Assembly: GCA_012035135.1 (NCBI GenBank)
Contig: JAAUPI010000026.1
Location: 1 to 37,011, forward strand
Direction: 5' to 3'
DNA length: 37,011 nucleotides
Origin: Microcoleus sp. CSU_2_2
GTDB lineage: Bacteria; Cyanobacteriota; Cyanobacteriia; Cyanobacteriales; Microcoleaceae
Below the pieces are notes generated by a model that had not been told where the DNA came from, did no database searches, and saw nothing but the letters and a program-made list of their open reading frames with translations. Numbering within the stretch: the stretch's first letter is position 1; each line of letters begins with the position of its first letter. Position numbers and translations under genes: made by a program. Below, one piece after another: positions 27,877-36,830 of this stretch.

Positions 27877-30800
27877 ACGCTAATATTTGCTTCTGGCAAA
27901 GCGCCCTGCATTTTACCCAGCCAATCAATCAAATTATCCAATTGTTTGTCCGCAGTCAAAACAGCCATACCTCGAATAGTCACTTTTCCCTTGCTGTAGA
28001 CAAAACGAGAGTGCAAATGTTCCGGCAAATTAGCTTTGAGTAGGTTCCAAGCAGGTTCCTCCATCGGGGTTTCCAAAACAATATGCTGCTTATTTTCCGG
28101 TTTGATCCGAGAAAAACCGATTTGCTTGGCGATTTGTTTGAGTTCGACAATGCGGATCAGTTGCTTCGCAGGAAGAGGAATGGGGCCGTATCGATCGCAC
28201 CAATCCGCCTGAATCTGCTGCAACTCTTGGGGCGTATTCGCAGAAGCCACAGAACGGTAAGCGCTCATCTTTTGATCCAAATCCCCGATGTAATCGGCAG
28301 GAATAAACGCCGTCAAACTAAGGTCGATTTGCGTGTCTTCAACTTTCGGAATTTCTTGACCCTTAATTTCGCGAATTGCCTCTTCTAACATTTCAGCATA
28401 TAAATCAAAGCCGATCGCCTCCATTTGACCGGACTGTTCCGTACCTAAAATATCTCCCGAACCGCGAATTTCCAAATCTCGCACAGCCAATTGATAACCC
28501 GATCCCAACTGCGCGAACTCTTGAATTGCCCGTAATCTTTGCCTTGCAGCATCAGTCAATTGATTTTTCTTGGGATACAACAGCCAAGCATGAGCTTGAA
28601 TGCCTGCACGTCCCACCCGTCCTCGCAATTGGTACAATTGACCCAAACCAAACCGTTGCGCATCTTCAATCAAAATTGTGTTGACACGGGGAATATCTAA
28701 ACCCGATTCAATAATCGTCGTGCAGACCAAAATATCGAACTCCGCCGCACTAAAGGTCAGCATAATCGATTCCAGTTCCGAAGCATCCATTTGACCGTGG
28801 GCGATCGCAATTCTGGCAGAAGGAACCATCTCCTGCAATTGTGCCGCCAACTCATCGATTCCCTCAATCCGTGGAACCACATAAAAAACTTGACCGCCCC
28901 TATCTAATTCTTGACGAATTGCCGATCGAATCGCTTCGGGGTCATAAGGGGCCAAATGCGTTTGAATCGGGCGTCTGCTGGGGGGCGGAGTCGCAATCAA
29001 ACTCATCTCCCGAATTCCGGATAGCGACATATATAGAGTGCGAGGAATCGGTGTTGCTGTCAAAGTCAGAACATCTACTTCTGTTTTTAAAGCTTTAATT
29101 GCTTCTTTTTGTTTGACTCCAAATCGCTGTTCTTCATCCACCACCAACAGCCCTAAATCTCGAAATTTAATCGCTTTACTTAAAACAGCTTGAGTACCGA
29201 CAATTACATCTAATTCCCCAGTCGCCAAACGCTTGTGAATTTCCCGGCGTTCGGTTTCCGTCCGAAAGCGATTCAACAAACCAACTTCGATCGGATAAGG
29301 GGAAAAACGCTCTTTCAAGGTGTGATAGTGCTGCTGGGTCAAAATCGTCGTCGGTGCGAGCAAAGCCACCTGCTTGCCCGCAGTAACCGCCTTAAAAATA
29401 GCTCTCAGAGCAACTTCTGTCTTGCCAAAACCAACATCACCGCAGACCAAGCGATCCATCGGTCGATCGCCCTCCATGTCGCGTTTCACATCTTGAGTTG
29501 CTTTCAACTGATCTGGCGTTGGTTGATAAGGAAAAGAATCCTCTAACTCTTGTTGCCAAGGCATATCAGGAGGAAAAGCGTAACCTACTTGTTTAGCTCT
29601 TTTTGCGTAAAGATTCAACAAATCTACGGCTAATTTCTTAACAGCTTTGCGAACTTTTGTTTTAGTTTTTTCCCAAGTTTGACCTGTGAGTTTGTTGAGA
29701 TCTGGCACTTTGTCGCCGACAGTCCGAAACCTCGACAAAGCACCCAATTGATCGGCTGCAACTCTCAGCGTACCGTCAGCGTATTGAATCAATAAATACT
29801 CGCGAGTTCCCGATTGATCGTCAAACGTTCTAACTTGATAAACTTACCAACTCCGTGCTGACGGTGAACGACAAAATCACCAGGGCTTAATTTATTTGGG
29901 TCTACTTGTTTAGAAGCAGCGCGACGACGCTTGCGAATATAACTAAAAGTAGCGAGAGAATGTTGTCCGTAAAATTCCCGATCGCAAATCAAAACGATCC
30001 GAAAAGTCGGCAGAATAAAACCTTCCAATTCTGCCAGCCCGCTATACTTCAAAGCGATCGGAATATGCTGTAATTGCAACTTGTCGATCGCCAAATAATC
30101 GCGCGGATTCACCACAAACTGAGCCGGACAGTCATGTTCTGAGAGCAAAGAAACAGAGCGACTGGGTTGAGCCGAAACCAGAAAAATCGTAAAACCCCGA
30201 TCGCGTTCTTCCCTCAACGTTTGGGATAACTTCGCAAATTGGTGAGGCATCACCGGCACCGGGCGAGAAGCCAAATTAATCGGCGGAGACGACGCAGCTA
30301 GCACCGAAAAAGTAGATTCCGCTAATTCAGAAAAATAAATTCGATCGAACCCTTCCACATCCGCCATAGACTCAGCAAAAGAGCGGTGAATTTTAGGAGG
30401 AGAAGGAATTGAATTTGCTGTTTTTGTCGATTCGCGATCGCAAACTTCCCACTGTTCCTCGGCATTTTCAAACCAACGATTGCTGTGCGCCTCACACTGC
30501 CCTGGTTCATCAATTACAACCAAAGTATTAGGAGGCAAATAATCCAAAATAGAAGCCGGTCGATCGAAAGCCAAACCCAACAACCGCTTAATAACCTTCC
30601 CTTCCCCTTCCTCCTCATTCCCCCCCAAGGGGGGAACAGGGGGGGGTTCTTCGCGGTTCGTTTTCAAACTCCACCTTTGGGCCAAAGCCGCCCCAACAAT
30701 CCCGCTAAAATCAGTAGGAGTCAAAATCAACCGATCGATCTTATCAAGCGATCGCTGCGAAGACGGGTCAAACTCCCGAATTTGCTCCAAATCATCTCCA

Positions 30801-31414
30801 AACCACTCCAGCCGCACCGGCAACTCCGCCGCCACCGGAAACACATCCACAATATCGCCCCGACGACTCCACTGGCCCTCCATTTCCACCAACGCCACGC
30901 GATCGTACCCCATCGAAGCCAATTGCCGATCTAAAATCTTCGAGTCTTGAACCATACCTCGCGCCAAAGTCAGACAGTACGGTTTAAAAGCAGCAGGTGG
31001 CGGCAAATGAGACTGAAGAGCTCTTTCTGTAGCTACAATCGCGATCGGCTTAGCATTGGCAGTTATTTCTTCCTTCTGGACCAAATCCGCCAACACCTGC
31101 ATTTGCCCCCACGTCATTTCGCTTTCATCGGAGTAAGATAACTCGTAGGGCAAAGCCTCCGAAGTCGGGTAAAAAAGCACTGTCTGCCAGCCCATCGCCT
31201 CCAGCCCCGCCACCCAGCGCCCTGCTTCCTCCAGAGTTGCCGTCACAGCCAATAAATTTCGTCCCTCTTGCTGTGCGAGGGCTGAAGCTACCAAACCTTT
31301 TGGCAAGCGGGCGATGCCGTTGAGTTCCAAGCAATGATGCCGTTTGAGCTTATTAAGTAGTTCTGTTGCTAGGGGAGATCGCCCCAGAATCCGAATTATT
31401 GAAGAGAAAGTCAT
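27873..31414 (-). pseudogene. mfd: Transcription-repair coupling factor Mfd, split by a one-base frameshift
   Basis: Mfd displaces stalled RNA polymerase and recruits UvrA to DNA lesions. The gene reads in two frames. Residues 1-541 (31414 to 29789) hold the UvrB-homology module and most of the polymerase-interaction domain, ending [12 protein letters not shown] then a stop. The second frame (from about 29792 to 27873, 639 residues) continues with [17 protein letters not shown], the helicase with Walker [12 protein letters not shown], the DEEQ box [19 protein letters not shown]-like TATPIPRTL, and the C-terminal domain. Together they make about 1180 residues, the normal length. Family proteins read [13 protein letters not shown] across the junction; here one A is missing after GGGAA at 29807-29808. 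All other motifs are intact, so this is either a very recent mutation or a sequencing error. Confidence 0.9.
29807..29808 (-). other. Site of the mfd frameshift
   Basis: The plus strand reads GCGAGTTCCCGATT; inserting one T at 29807-29808 restores [13 protein letters not shown] on the minus strand. A short homopolymer next to a C run is a common place for both real slippage and base-calling error. Confidence 0.8.
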
Positions 31415-31796
31415 GTGCTAAGAAGAAGGAAGAAGGAAGAAGGAAGAAGGAAGAATGCTTATATAGCAAGCTTTGTAGGCATCTAGATCTTACGTTTTTG
31501 TAATTAAGTAGATTTACTTATTAATTTTGATCCGCGATCGGCCAAGGCCCTTTCCCTTTGCCTGTTAAGGAGATTGTACGACAAACATCATCGATTGTGT
31601 CGATCGGCTGTGGGGTTGGAACTTAGCTGAAGGTAGATTTTTGCTCTAATATATCGAGCTTACGATCGAAACGAGCCAGTTCCGTTAATCTAGTGACAGG
31701 TTTAGAAAAAATTTTGATTTTGCGATCGAGATTGATAGCTTCCAGGCCTTTCCTTTAACCGGGCAGCGTGCTTTGCCGTTACGATAAATTTTAGAA
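31415..31796. other. Divergent spacer with AAGAAGG heptamers
   Basis: This spacer separates the start of mfd from the start of the CNNM gene and must contain both promoters. It begins with 4.7 copies of the heptamer AAGAAGG (31423-31455) directly before the mfd ATG, leaving little room for a normal ribosome site there. The remaining sequence is AT-rich, with several CGATCG sites and no ORF I trust. Confidence 0.6.
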
Positions 31797-33128
31797 ATGT
31801 CCCCAAGTACCGACCTTCTGATTGTTCTCCTGCTGGTTTTCCTCAATGGCTTGTTTGTGATGTCAGAGATGGCCATCATCTCTGTACGGAAGGTGAGACT
31901 GCAACAGATGGCCAACCAAGGTTCGACCAATGCCCGCGTCGCCTTGGATCTGGCTAATGCCCCCAATCAGTTCTTACCGACAGTTCAAATCGGGATTACG
32001 ATGCTGGCCATTCTGTCGGGCGCTTTCGGAGAAACGACGGTTGCTAGAAGAGTAGAACCTTTGTTGCGACTGATTCCTGCCCTGGCACCCTACTCTCAGA
32101 CGATCGCCTCAGTAGTAGCAGTTTTAACCATAACTTATCTGACCTTAATTATCGGCGAACTCGTGCCGAAGCGATTAGCCCTCAACAACCCAGAACCCAT
32201 CGCCTCAATTGTTGCCATTCCCATGCGAATGCTCTCAAAAATAGGTGCTCCTGCGGTGTATCTGTTAAGTTATTCGACTGACTTAGTAATGCGATTGATG
32301 AGGATATCGCCATCAACAGAACCGCAAGTTACAGAAGAAGAAATCAAAGTTTTAATCGAACAAGGAACCGAAGCCGGCACCTTTGAAGAAGCCGAACAAG
32401 ATATGGTAGAAAGAGTCTTTCGTTTAGGCGATCGACGAGTCAGCGCTTTAATGACCCCACGTCCCGATCTTGTCTGGTTAGATCTCGAAGACTCAGTAGA
32501 AGAAAATCGTCAAAAAATGCTCGGCACGGGTCATTCTAGGTTCCCCGTGTGTCAGGGAGGTCTCGACAACGTGCTCGGTTTAGTACACGTTACAGATATG
32601 CTGTCTCGGACTTTAACAGGTCAACCCCTCGATTTAAGTGCTTCTTTACGGCGCCCTTTATTTGTGCCGGAAAGCACGCGAGGTTTAAAAGTATTAGAGC
32701 TTTTCAAACAATCTAGCAATCAAATTGCCTTGGTAGTAGACGAATACGGCGTCATTCAAGGATTAGTGACAGTCAACGACATTTTAGTCGAACTCGTGGG
32801 CGACTTTCCCTCGATTGAAGATGCAGACGAACCCCAAGCCGTGCAGCGCGAAGACGGTTCTTGGCTGTTAGACGGAATGCTGCCGGTGGAAGATTTTTTC
32901 GAGCTGTTTGGCATCGAAGAATTGTCAGCAGAAAATAAAGGAAGCTACCACACAATGGGCGGTTTTGTGATTACAAATTTGGGCAAAATTCCCGCAGCAG
33001 CCGAGCATTTTGAGTGGAACGGTTTGCGTGTCGAAGTAGTCGATATGGACGGGAACCGAGTTGATAAAATCTTGGTAATGCCGATCGACTCAACGGGCGA
33101 TCGACCCTCCAGCAATCTCAAAACCTAA
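31797..33128 (+). CDS. CNNM/CorC-family membrane protein (hemolysin family)
   Basis: This 443-residue protein has the standard order: a DUF21/CNNM membrane domain (about residues 1-190, with an N-terminal span FLNGLFVMSEMAIIS and later spans around 60-80 and 100-125), a CBS pair (about 210-335, RRVSALMTPRPD then IALVVDEYGVIQGLVT), and a C-terminal CorC_HlyC domain (about 350-430, DGMLPVEDFFELFGI). Members bind adenine nucleotides through the CBS pair and are linked to magnesium or sodium homeostasis. The old name hemolysin is historical. The NEP motif of the membrane domain appears as NNPEPIASIVAIP. No clear Shine-Dalgarno sequence precedes the ATG. The gene converges on purQ across a 15-bp inverted repeat. 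It looks complete. Confidence 0.93.
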   Translation: MSPSTDLLIVLLLVFLNGLFVMSEMAIISVRKVRLQQMANQGSTNARVALDLANAPNQFLPTVQIGITMLAILSGAFGETTVARRVEPLLRLIPALAPYSQTIASVVAVLTITYLTLIIGELVPKRLALNNPEPIASIVAIPMRMLSKIGAPAVYLLSYSTDLVMRLMRISPSTEPQVTEEEIKVLIEQGTEAGTFEEAEQDMVERVFRLGDRRVSALMTPRPDLVWLDLEDSVEENRQKMLGTGHSRFPVCQGGLDNVLGLVHVTDMLSRTLTGQPLDLSASLRRPLFVPESTRGLKVLELFKQSSNQIALVVDEYGVIQGLVTVNDILVELVGDFPSIEDADEPQAVQREDGSWLLDGMLPVEDFFELFGIEELSAENKGSYHTMGGFVITNLGKIPAAAEHFEWNGLRVEVVDMDGNRVDKILVMPIDSTGDRPSSNLKT

Positions 33129-33160
33129 AAACCATAAACACCAGTTGTTAATTCTAGTTG

Positions 33161-33219
33161 TAGGGTGCGTCGCTACCATATTTTCGAGTTGATTTGTAGA
33201 TTGATAGCGACGCACCCTA
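33161..33219. repeat. 15-bp perfect inverted repeat, possible two-way terminator
   Basis: TAGGGTGCGTCGCTA (33161-33175) pairs exactly with TAGCGACGCACCCTA (33205-33219) around a 29-base AT-rich loop. It lies between two convergent genes. The same module is inside the 11423-11574 hairpin, also between convergent genes, and as single arms near 1469 and 11601. Confidence 0.8.
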
Positions 33220-33249
33220 GGGTATCTACAACAAGATTGCCAATATCAA

Positions 33250-33951
33250 CTATAAAATCGCAGCAACAGTTGCCATCAACAACCCTTGAAACAATTTCAT
33301 CCCATCAGTTTCGCCCAACATTGGATCGGATGCCCTCTCTGGATGTGGCATCATTCCTAACACATTGCCCGCCCGATTGCAAATGCCAGCAATATTATTT
33401 AACGAACCGTTCGGATTCCCAGCATCGTTAATTTCGCCCGCTTCTGTGCAGTAGCGAAACAACACTTGGTCATGTTCTTCGAGTTCTGCCAAAGTATCGG
33501 CATCAGCATAATAATTGCCTTCCCCGTGGGCGATCGGCAAATCGATGATTTCACCCGAAGTATAAGCGGAAGTCCAAGGAGTATTACTGCGTTCTACTTT
33601 CAAGGAAATGCGATCGCAAATAAAATTTAATCCCGCATTCCGCACGAGAGCACCTGGAAGCAAACCAGCTTCGGTTAGCACTTGAAAACCGTTGCAAATA
33701 CCGAGTACAAGTTTGCCTTTGTTCGCGTGTTCCGCAGTAGCTTTCATCGCAGGAGAAAAACGGGCGATCGCACCGCACCGCAAATAATCTCCGTAACTGA
33801 AACCGCCGGGAACTACCATAATATCGATATCCGAAATATCGGTATCTTCGTGCCAAATCATGCGAGTTGGTTGGTGGAGCAACCCTTGAGTTACCCACAC
33901 TACATCGCGATCGCAATTTGAACCGGGAAAAACAATAACTCCAAATTTCAT
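33250..33951 (-). CDS. purQ: Phosphoribosylformylglycinamidine synthase subunit PurQ
   Basis: PurQ is the glutaminase subunit of the split FGAM synthase (PurLQS) of purine synthesis; it releases ammonia for PurL. The 233 residues start at MKFGVIVFPGSNCDRD, the classic N-terminus. Catalytic Cys86 sits in LGICNGFQ. The histidine-glutamate pair is in MMPHPERASDP, and HGEGNYYAD is also conserved. The frame runs 48 codons further upstream to 34095, but that stretch translates the low-complexity spacer (PLHPLHPLH) and is surely not coding. No clear ribosome site precedes the chosen ATG. PurS lies just upstream on the same strand, so purS-purQ form an operon. PurL is not in the window. Confidence 0.97.
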   Translation of the reverse strand: MKFGVIVFPGSNCDRDVVWVTQGLLHQPTRMIWHEDTDISDIDIMVVPGGFSYGDYLRCGAIARFSPAMKATAEHANKGKLVLGICNGFQVLTEAGLLPGALVRNAGLNFICDRISLKVERSNTPWTSAYTSGEIIDLPIAHGEGNYYADADTLAELEEHDQVLFRYCTEAGEINDAGNPNGSLNNIAGICNRAGNVLGMMPHPERASDPMLGETDGMKLFQGLLMATVAAIL

Positions 33952-33980
33952 AAGTCTAAGGAAGTTCGGCAACGGATTGT

Positions 33981-34109
33981 GTAACGGATGTAACGGATGT
34001 AACGGATGGAAGAAAGAGGGAAGAGGGAAGGAAAGAAGAAAGGCAGAAAGAAGAGGGAAAAAGTCTCCCACTCTCCCACTCTCCCACTCTCCCACTCTCC
34101 CCCTCTCCC
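33981..34109. repeat. Tandem repeats in the purS-purQ spacer
   Basis: Three perfect GTAACGGAT copies (33981-34007) are followed by a purine-rich stretch (34008-34063, variants of GAAGAGGGAA). Then come four perfect TCTCCCAC copies and variants (34064-34109). Together they fill almost the whole 161-bp gap inside the operon. Confidence 0.92.
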
Positions 34110-34112
34110 GAT

Positions 34113-34397
34113 TTATGCCGCAACTGTCTCGACAGGTACAGCAATTGCAGTCAAATCAAAGCGATAGTTTTCAATTACTGGATTAGCCAAAAGTTGGTCA
34201 CAAATGCGATCGAGCTGTTCGCGGGCCTCCGATTCGCCAGCAGCAGTTAGGATCAATTCAACGTACTTCCCAATGCGCACGCCCTCAACATTGTCGTATC
34301 CCATATGTTGCAAACCAGACTGTACGGCAGTGCCGGCCGGATCTAAAACCGAAGGGCGGAGGGTAACATAGATTTGGGCTTGATATTTTTGAGTCAC
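34113..34397 (-). CDS. purS: Phosphoribosylformylglycinamidine synthase subunit PurS
   Basis: PurS is the small structural subunit that joins PurL to PurQ in FGAM synthase. From this GTG the protein has 94 residues, close to the family norm: YQAQIYVTLRPSVLDPAGTA at the N-terminus, GLQHMGYDNVEGVRIGKY in the middle, then REQLDRICDQLLANPVIE. The frame extends to a TTG at 34478, but the extra 27 residues look unlike the family, so GTG 34397 is preferred. No ribosome site is obvious at either. It is divergent from the Zur-type gene, with 136 bases between the two starts, and is followed by purQ. Confidence 0.93.
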   Translation of the reverse strand: MTQKYQAQIYVTLRPSVLDPAGTAVQSGLQHMGYDNVEGVRIGKYVELILTAAGESEAREQLDRICDQLLANPVIENYRFDLTAIAVPVETVAA

Positions 34398-34533
34398 AGC
34401 AATGTGTAGGTAATGCGAAAGTTCTGGCCACCCTATTCTACAACCAGGCTGGATGTCGATCGCCTTTCCAGACCCCAAGTGAGCTAGCCTAGAAACAGCG
34501 ATAGATTTGATTCCAGCAGATTACAAAAAAATT

Positions 34534-34926
34534 ATGAGAACCAACCGCACCCGCAGTCAGGAGCGTATTTTACACTTGCTCAAGCACTTGAATCGATCGC
34601 TCTCAGCGCAAGATATCTACTTAGAACTGCGTAACAGCGACCAAAGCATGGGCTTAGCAACCGTTTACCGTTCCCTCGACGGTTTAAAGCGAGAAGGGTT
34701 GGTTCACGTCAGAACTCTGGCTAGTGGCGAGTCTCTTTACGGTGCCGCCCACCAAGACCAACATCATTTAACTTGTTTGGAATGCGGCGCGTCAATTCCG
34801 ATCGACGAATGTCCGGTTCACCACTTAGAAAGCCAATTACAACAATCTCATTCTTTTAAGATTTACTATCACACTTTGGAATTTTTCGGATTGTGCGATC
34901 GATGTACTTTAGCTCAAGAATCTTAA
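34534..34926 (+). CDS. zur: Fur-family transcription regulator, probably Zur (FurB)
   Basis: This 130-residue protein has a winged-helix DNA-binding half (about 1-75, RTRSQERILHLL and SMGLATVYRSLDGLKREG as recognition helix) and a metal-binding dimerisation half. The cysteine pairs CLEC and CDRC form the structural zinc site. The sequence DECPVHHLE and the end YYHTLEFFGLCDRC resemble Anabaena FurB/Zur more than FurA or PerR, as I recall those proteins. Zur represses zinc-uptake genes when zinc is plentiful. The ATG at 34534 is chosen because homologues start MR..RTRSQER; TTG 34507 is in frame upstream. I saw no Zur box and no zinc transport gene in the window. The Fur call is firm, the Zur subtype likely. 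Confidence 0.8.
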   Translation: MRTNRTRSQERILHLLKHLNRSLSAQDIYLELRNSDQSMGLATVYRSLDGLKREGLVHVRTLASGESLYGAAHQDQHHLTCLECGASIPIDECPVHHLESQLQQSHSFKIYYHTLEFFGLCDRCTLAQES

Positions 34927-34949
34927 ATTTGGTAATAGGTAATAGGTAA

Positions 34950-35081
34950 ATGCTCGAACAGTTATATCGCTGGCTAAATCTGAGCGAAGCTGAACAGGAT
35001 ACTTTGATTAAACAATTAGTGGCAAAATTTCTGGGATTGGTTAACTTGTATCTCGGCGATGAGACAAGCAGCGCATCTTGA
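34950..35081 (+). CDS. Possible 43-residue protein
   Basis: The short frame starts at an ATG 3 bases after AGGT and encodes an amphipathic helix-rich peptide (MLEQLYRWLNLSEAEQDTL ... LVAKFLGLVNLYLGD). Codon use looks like real cyanobacterial coding sequence. It lies 23 bases after the Zur-type gene on the same strand and before a terminator-like hairpin, so it could be cotranscribed. I recognise no family. It may be a remnant of a longer gene. Confidence 0.35.
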   Translation: MLEQLYRWLNLSEAEQDTLIKQLVAKFLGLVNLYLGDETSSAS

Positions 35082-35144
35082 TGATGTGGCGGCTGGGCGT
35101 TTTGTTAAGTCGTTAGATATTGATAGACGATCTTAGGTGAAGTG

Positions 35145-35195
35145 AGATTCCCGACTTGTTGAAGAAGTCGGGGATCTGAGTATTCTGTTTTTTTT
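35145..35195 (+). terminator. Hairpin with T run after the zur unit
   Basis: AGATTCCCGACTT (35145-35157) pairs with AAGTCGGGGATCT (35165-35177), a 13-bp stem with one G-T pair and a 7-base loop. Eight T follow at 35188-35195, 10 bases after the stem. The stem resembles a palindrome that is widely scattered in cyanobacterial spacers, so it may be a repeat serving as a terminator. Confidence 0.6.
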
Positions 35196-36159
35196 AGGTG
35201 GGCTTACTTCCTTCCCCAACGATCGATCGCATTCCTTCCAGCGTAGCGGGGATGCTGCGCGGGTCCATAAACATCACCTTGCTGCTGTCGCTAGTACCAA
35301 TTTTCAAGCCCATATCCAGATAGTTTTGAGCTAACAAAAATTGTAAAGCCTCGCGAGCATTGGGGTCAGTTTGCAGAGTTTTGCCGATAATTTGCAAAGC
35401 TTCAGAAGTAGCTTGAGCTTTCAAAACCTGACTTTGGCGTTCTGCTTGCGCTTTCAGGACGATCGCCTTTTGTTGAGCTTCTGCTTCCAAAATTGTCGCT
35501 TTTTGGCGCGCTTCCGCATCCAAAACTTGCGCTTCGGCTTTGCCTTTGGCGCTGTTAACCGCTGACTCCCGTTCGCCTTCGGATGTCAGAATTGCCGCCC
35601 GTTTACGCCGATCGGCTGCCATCTGCAATTCCATCGATTCTTGTACAGTTTTAGAAGGGATAATATCGCGCAATTCTACCCGCGTTACTTTCACTCCCCA
35701 AGGATCGGTAACAATATCTAAATCTCTGAGCAAGATTTCATTAATTTGAGAACGGGCTGTAAAGGTTTGTTCGAGGTCCAGTTGACCCATTTCGGCGCGA
35801 ATTTGCGTGAGCACCATATTTACCATTGCTGACTGAAGATTTTCTACTTTGTAGCAGGCTTTTTCCAAGTCTACAATCCGCCAGTAAACCACAGCATCAA
35901 CGGTGAAAGAAACGTTATCGCGGGTAATACAAGCTTGGGGGGGAATGTCTAAGACTTTTTCCCGAATTGTTTGCTCGTAAACAACTCGATCGAGAAACGG
36001 AGTTACAAAATTTAAACCTGGTTCGAGTTTCTTGCCGCTGTATTTACCTAAAGTTTCTACCAACGCTTCGTTGCCCTGATTGATAATCTTGACGGAACCT
36101 GCGAGGGCAGATCCGCCTAATGCTAAAAATACGAGTAAAAACATTTGTTCCACGGTCAT
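35194..36159 (-). CDS. SPFH/Band 7 domain protein (stomatin/paraslipin type)
   Basis: This 321-residue protein has an N-terminal membrane segment (about residues 5-22), an SPFH/Band 7 domain (about 24-185, with [18 protein letters not shown] and [15 protein letters not shown]), then a long Ala/Glu/Gln-rich coiled coil (about 185-265, repeats of [16 protein letters not shown]). A short C-terminal segment contains [22 protein letters not shown]. This order fits the paraslipin/stomatin-like branch, which assembles ring- or scaffold-like oligomers on membranes. The gene upstream on the same strand is nfeD, the usual partner, separated by a 239-bp spacer with a MITE. No specific bacterial role can be assigned. 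The ATG at 36159 follows GGAG at about 3 bases (GATAGGAGATGACC), so the ribosome site is close but recognisable. Confidence 0.93.
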   Translation of the reverse strand: MTVEQMFLLVFLALGGSALAGSVKIINQGNEALVETLGKYSGKKLEPGLNFVTPFLDRVVYEQTIREKVLDIPPQACITRDNVSFTVDAVVYWRIVDLEKACYKVENLQSAMVNMVLTQIRAEMGQLDLEQTFTARSQINEILLRDLDIVTDPWGVKVTRVELRDIIPSKTVQESMELQMAADRRKRAAILTSEGERESAVNSAKGKAEAQVLDAEARQKATILEAEAQQKAIVLKAQAERQSQVLKAQATSEALQIIGKTLQTDPNAREALQFLLAQNYLDMGLKIGTSDSSKVMFMDPRSIPATLEGMRSIVGEGSKPT

Positions 36160-36168
36160 CTCCTATCA

Positions 36169-36285
36169 CTGTTGATTGGGTGCATCTCAGTTTTGCAAAT
36201 ATAGAACCCATTTGAGATCTTTTAAATCGCCGACCCTGGGGAATGCGAGAGCCACTCCACTCATTGAGATGCACCCTGTTGATTG
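36169..36285. mobile_element. MITE-like element with 10-bp direct repeats
   Basis: A 97-bp segment (36179-36275) begins GGTGCATCTCA and ends with the exact complement TGAGATGCACC. With the flanking G and C the inverted ends are 12 bp. It is bordered on both sides by CTGTTGATTG (36169-36178 and 36276-36285), a perfect 10-bp target duplication. There is no ORF inside. The duplication length fits IS4-like transposases, an inference. It sits between nfeD and the SPFH gene. Confidence 0.75.
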
Positions 36286-36310
36286 TTGTCAGTTGGTAGT
36301 TGTCATTAGT

Positions 36311-36342
36311 TACCAATTACCAATTACCAATTACCAATTACC
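36311..36342. repeat. Heptanucleotide tandem repeat (TACCAAT)
   Basis: Four perfect copies of TACCAAT (36311-36338) and a partial fifth are followed by degenerate copies to about 36385. They occupy the rest of the nfeD-SPFH spacer. Confidence 0.9.
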
Positions 36343-36398
36343 TCTTGCCAATTCCTAATTTCCAACTACAAGTTACCAATTATTAATTACGCATTTTT

Positions 36399-36830
36399 TT
36401 AGGAATGCAGTAAATTTTCTGGCACTACTATCAGAGTAGTGCCTTTTCTGCCGACTACAATTACGTTTTGGTTGGGGGGGATAGCTGCGTCGCAATCTTC
36501 ACAGCGAGCTCGCCAAGAATTCCCCTCGAAAATTACTCGTCCCGCTTCTCCGGGAGGAATTTCTGTTAAAGTTGTCGCTTCCTTGGCATCTTCGATCGCC
36601 CTTGCCTTGCTTTTTGGTATCAAACGCCGAGAAGCTAGCACAAAAACTGTCGAAAATACCATCCACAGGAATATTTGTAAATTAACGTAAGGTAAAGCTA
36701 AAGAAATTCCAGCTACGGCGAAGGCGCTCAGCCCCATCATAAAAGCTACAAAAGCAGTGGGGAGAAATAGTTCTGCCAAACAGAGCAAAGCCCCAGCTAG
36801 CAGCCAAAGGAGTGTTGGATTCGACAGCAT
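36399..36830 (-). CDS. NfeD-family membrane protein
   Basis: This 143-residue protein is the short (truncated, protease-less) NfeD type. Hydrophobic segments at about residues 7-26, 28-46 and 50-67 form the membrane part. A soluble OB-fold-like domain follows (about 85-143, with GEAGRVIFEGNSWRAR and VIVVGRKGTTLIVVPE), the typical NfeD C-terminal domain. NfeD proteins partner with SPFH proteins in membrane protein quality control or microdomains, and the next gene on this strand is such an SPFH gene. The ATG at 36830 lacks a strong ribosome site; an AATTATTTTT tract precedes it. The cysteine pair in CEDCDAAIPP is an unusual detail. It is the first gene of the pair. Confidence 0.93.
   Translation of the reverse strand: MLSNPTLLWLLAGALLCLAELFLPTAFVAFMMGLSAFAVAGISLALPYVNLQIFLWMVFSTVFVLASRRLIPKSKARAIEDAKEATTLTEIPPGEAGRVIFEGNSWRARCEDCDAAIPPNQNVIVVGRKGTTLIVVPENLLHS

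Noticed and set aside
27873-29792. Separate RecG-like helicase gene
   Set aside because: Its start overlaps the end of the N-terminal Mfd frame, and the two parts join seamlessly after a one-base correction.
33952-34095. N-terminal extension of PurQ
   Set aside because: The extra 48 codons translate low-complexity spacer repeats, and MKFGVIVFPGSNCD is the standard start.
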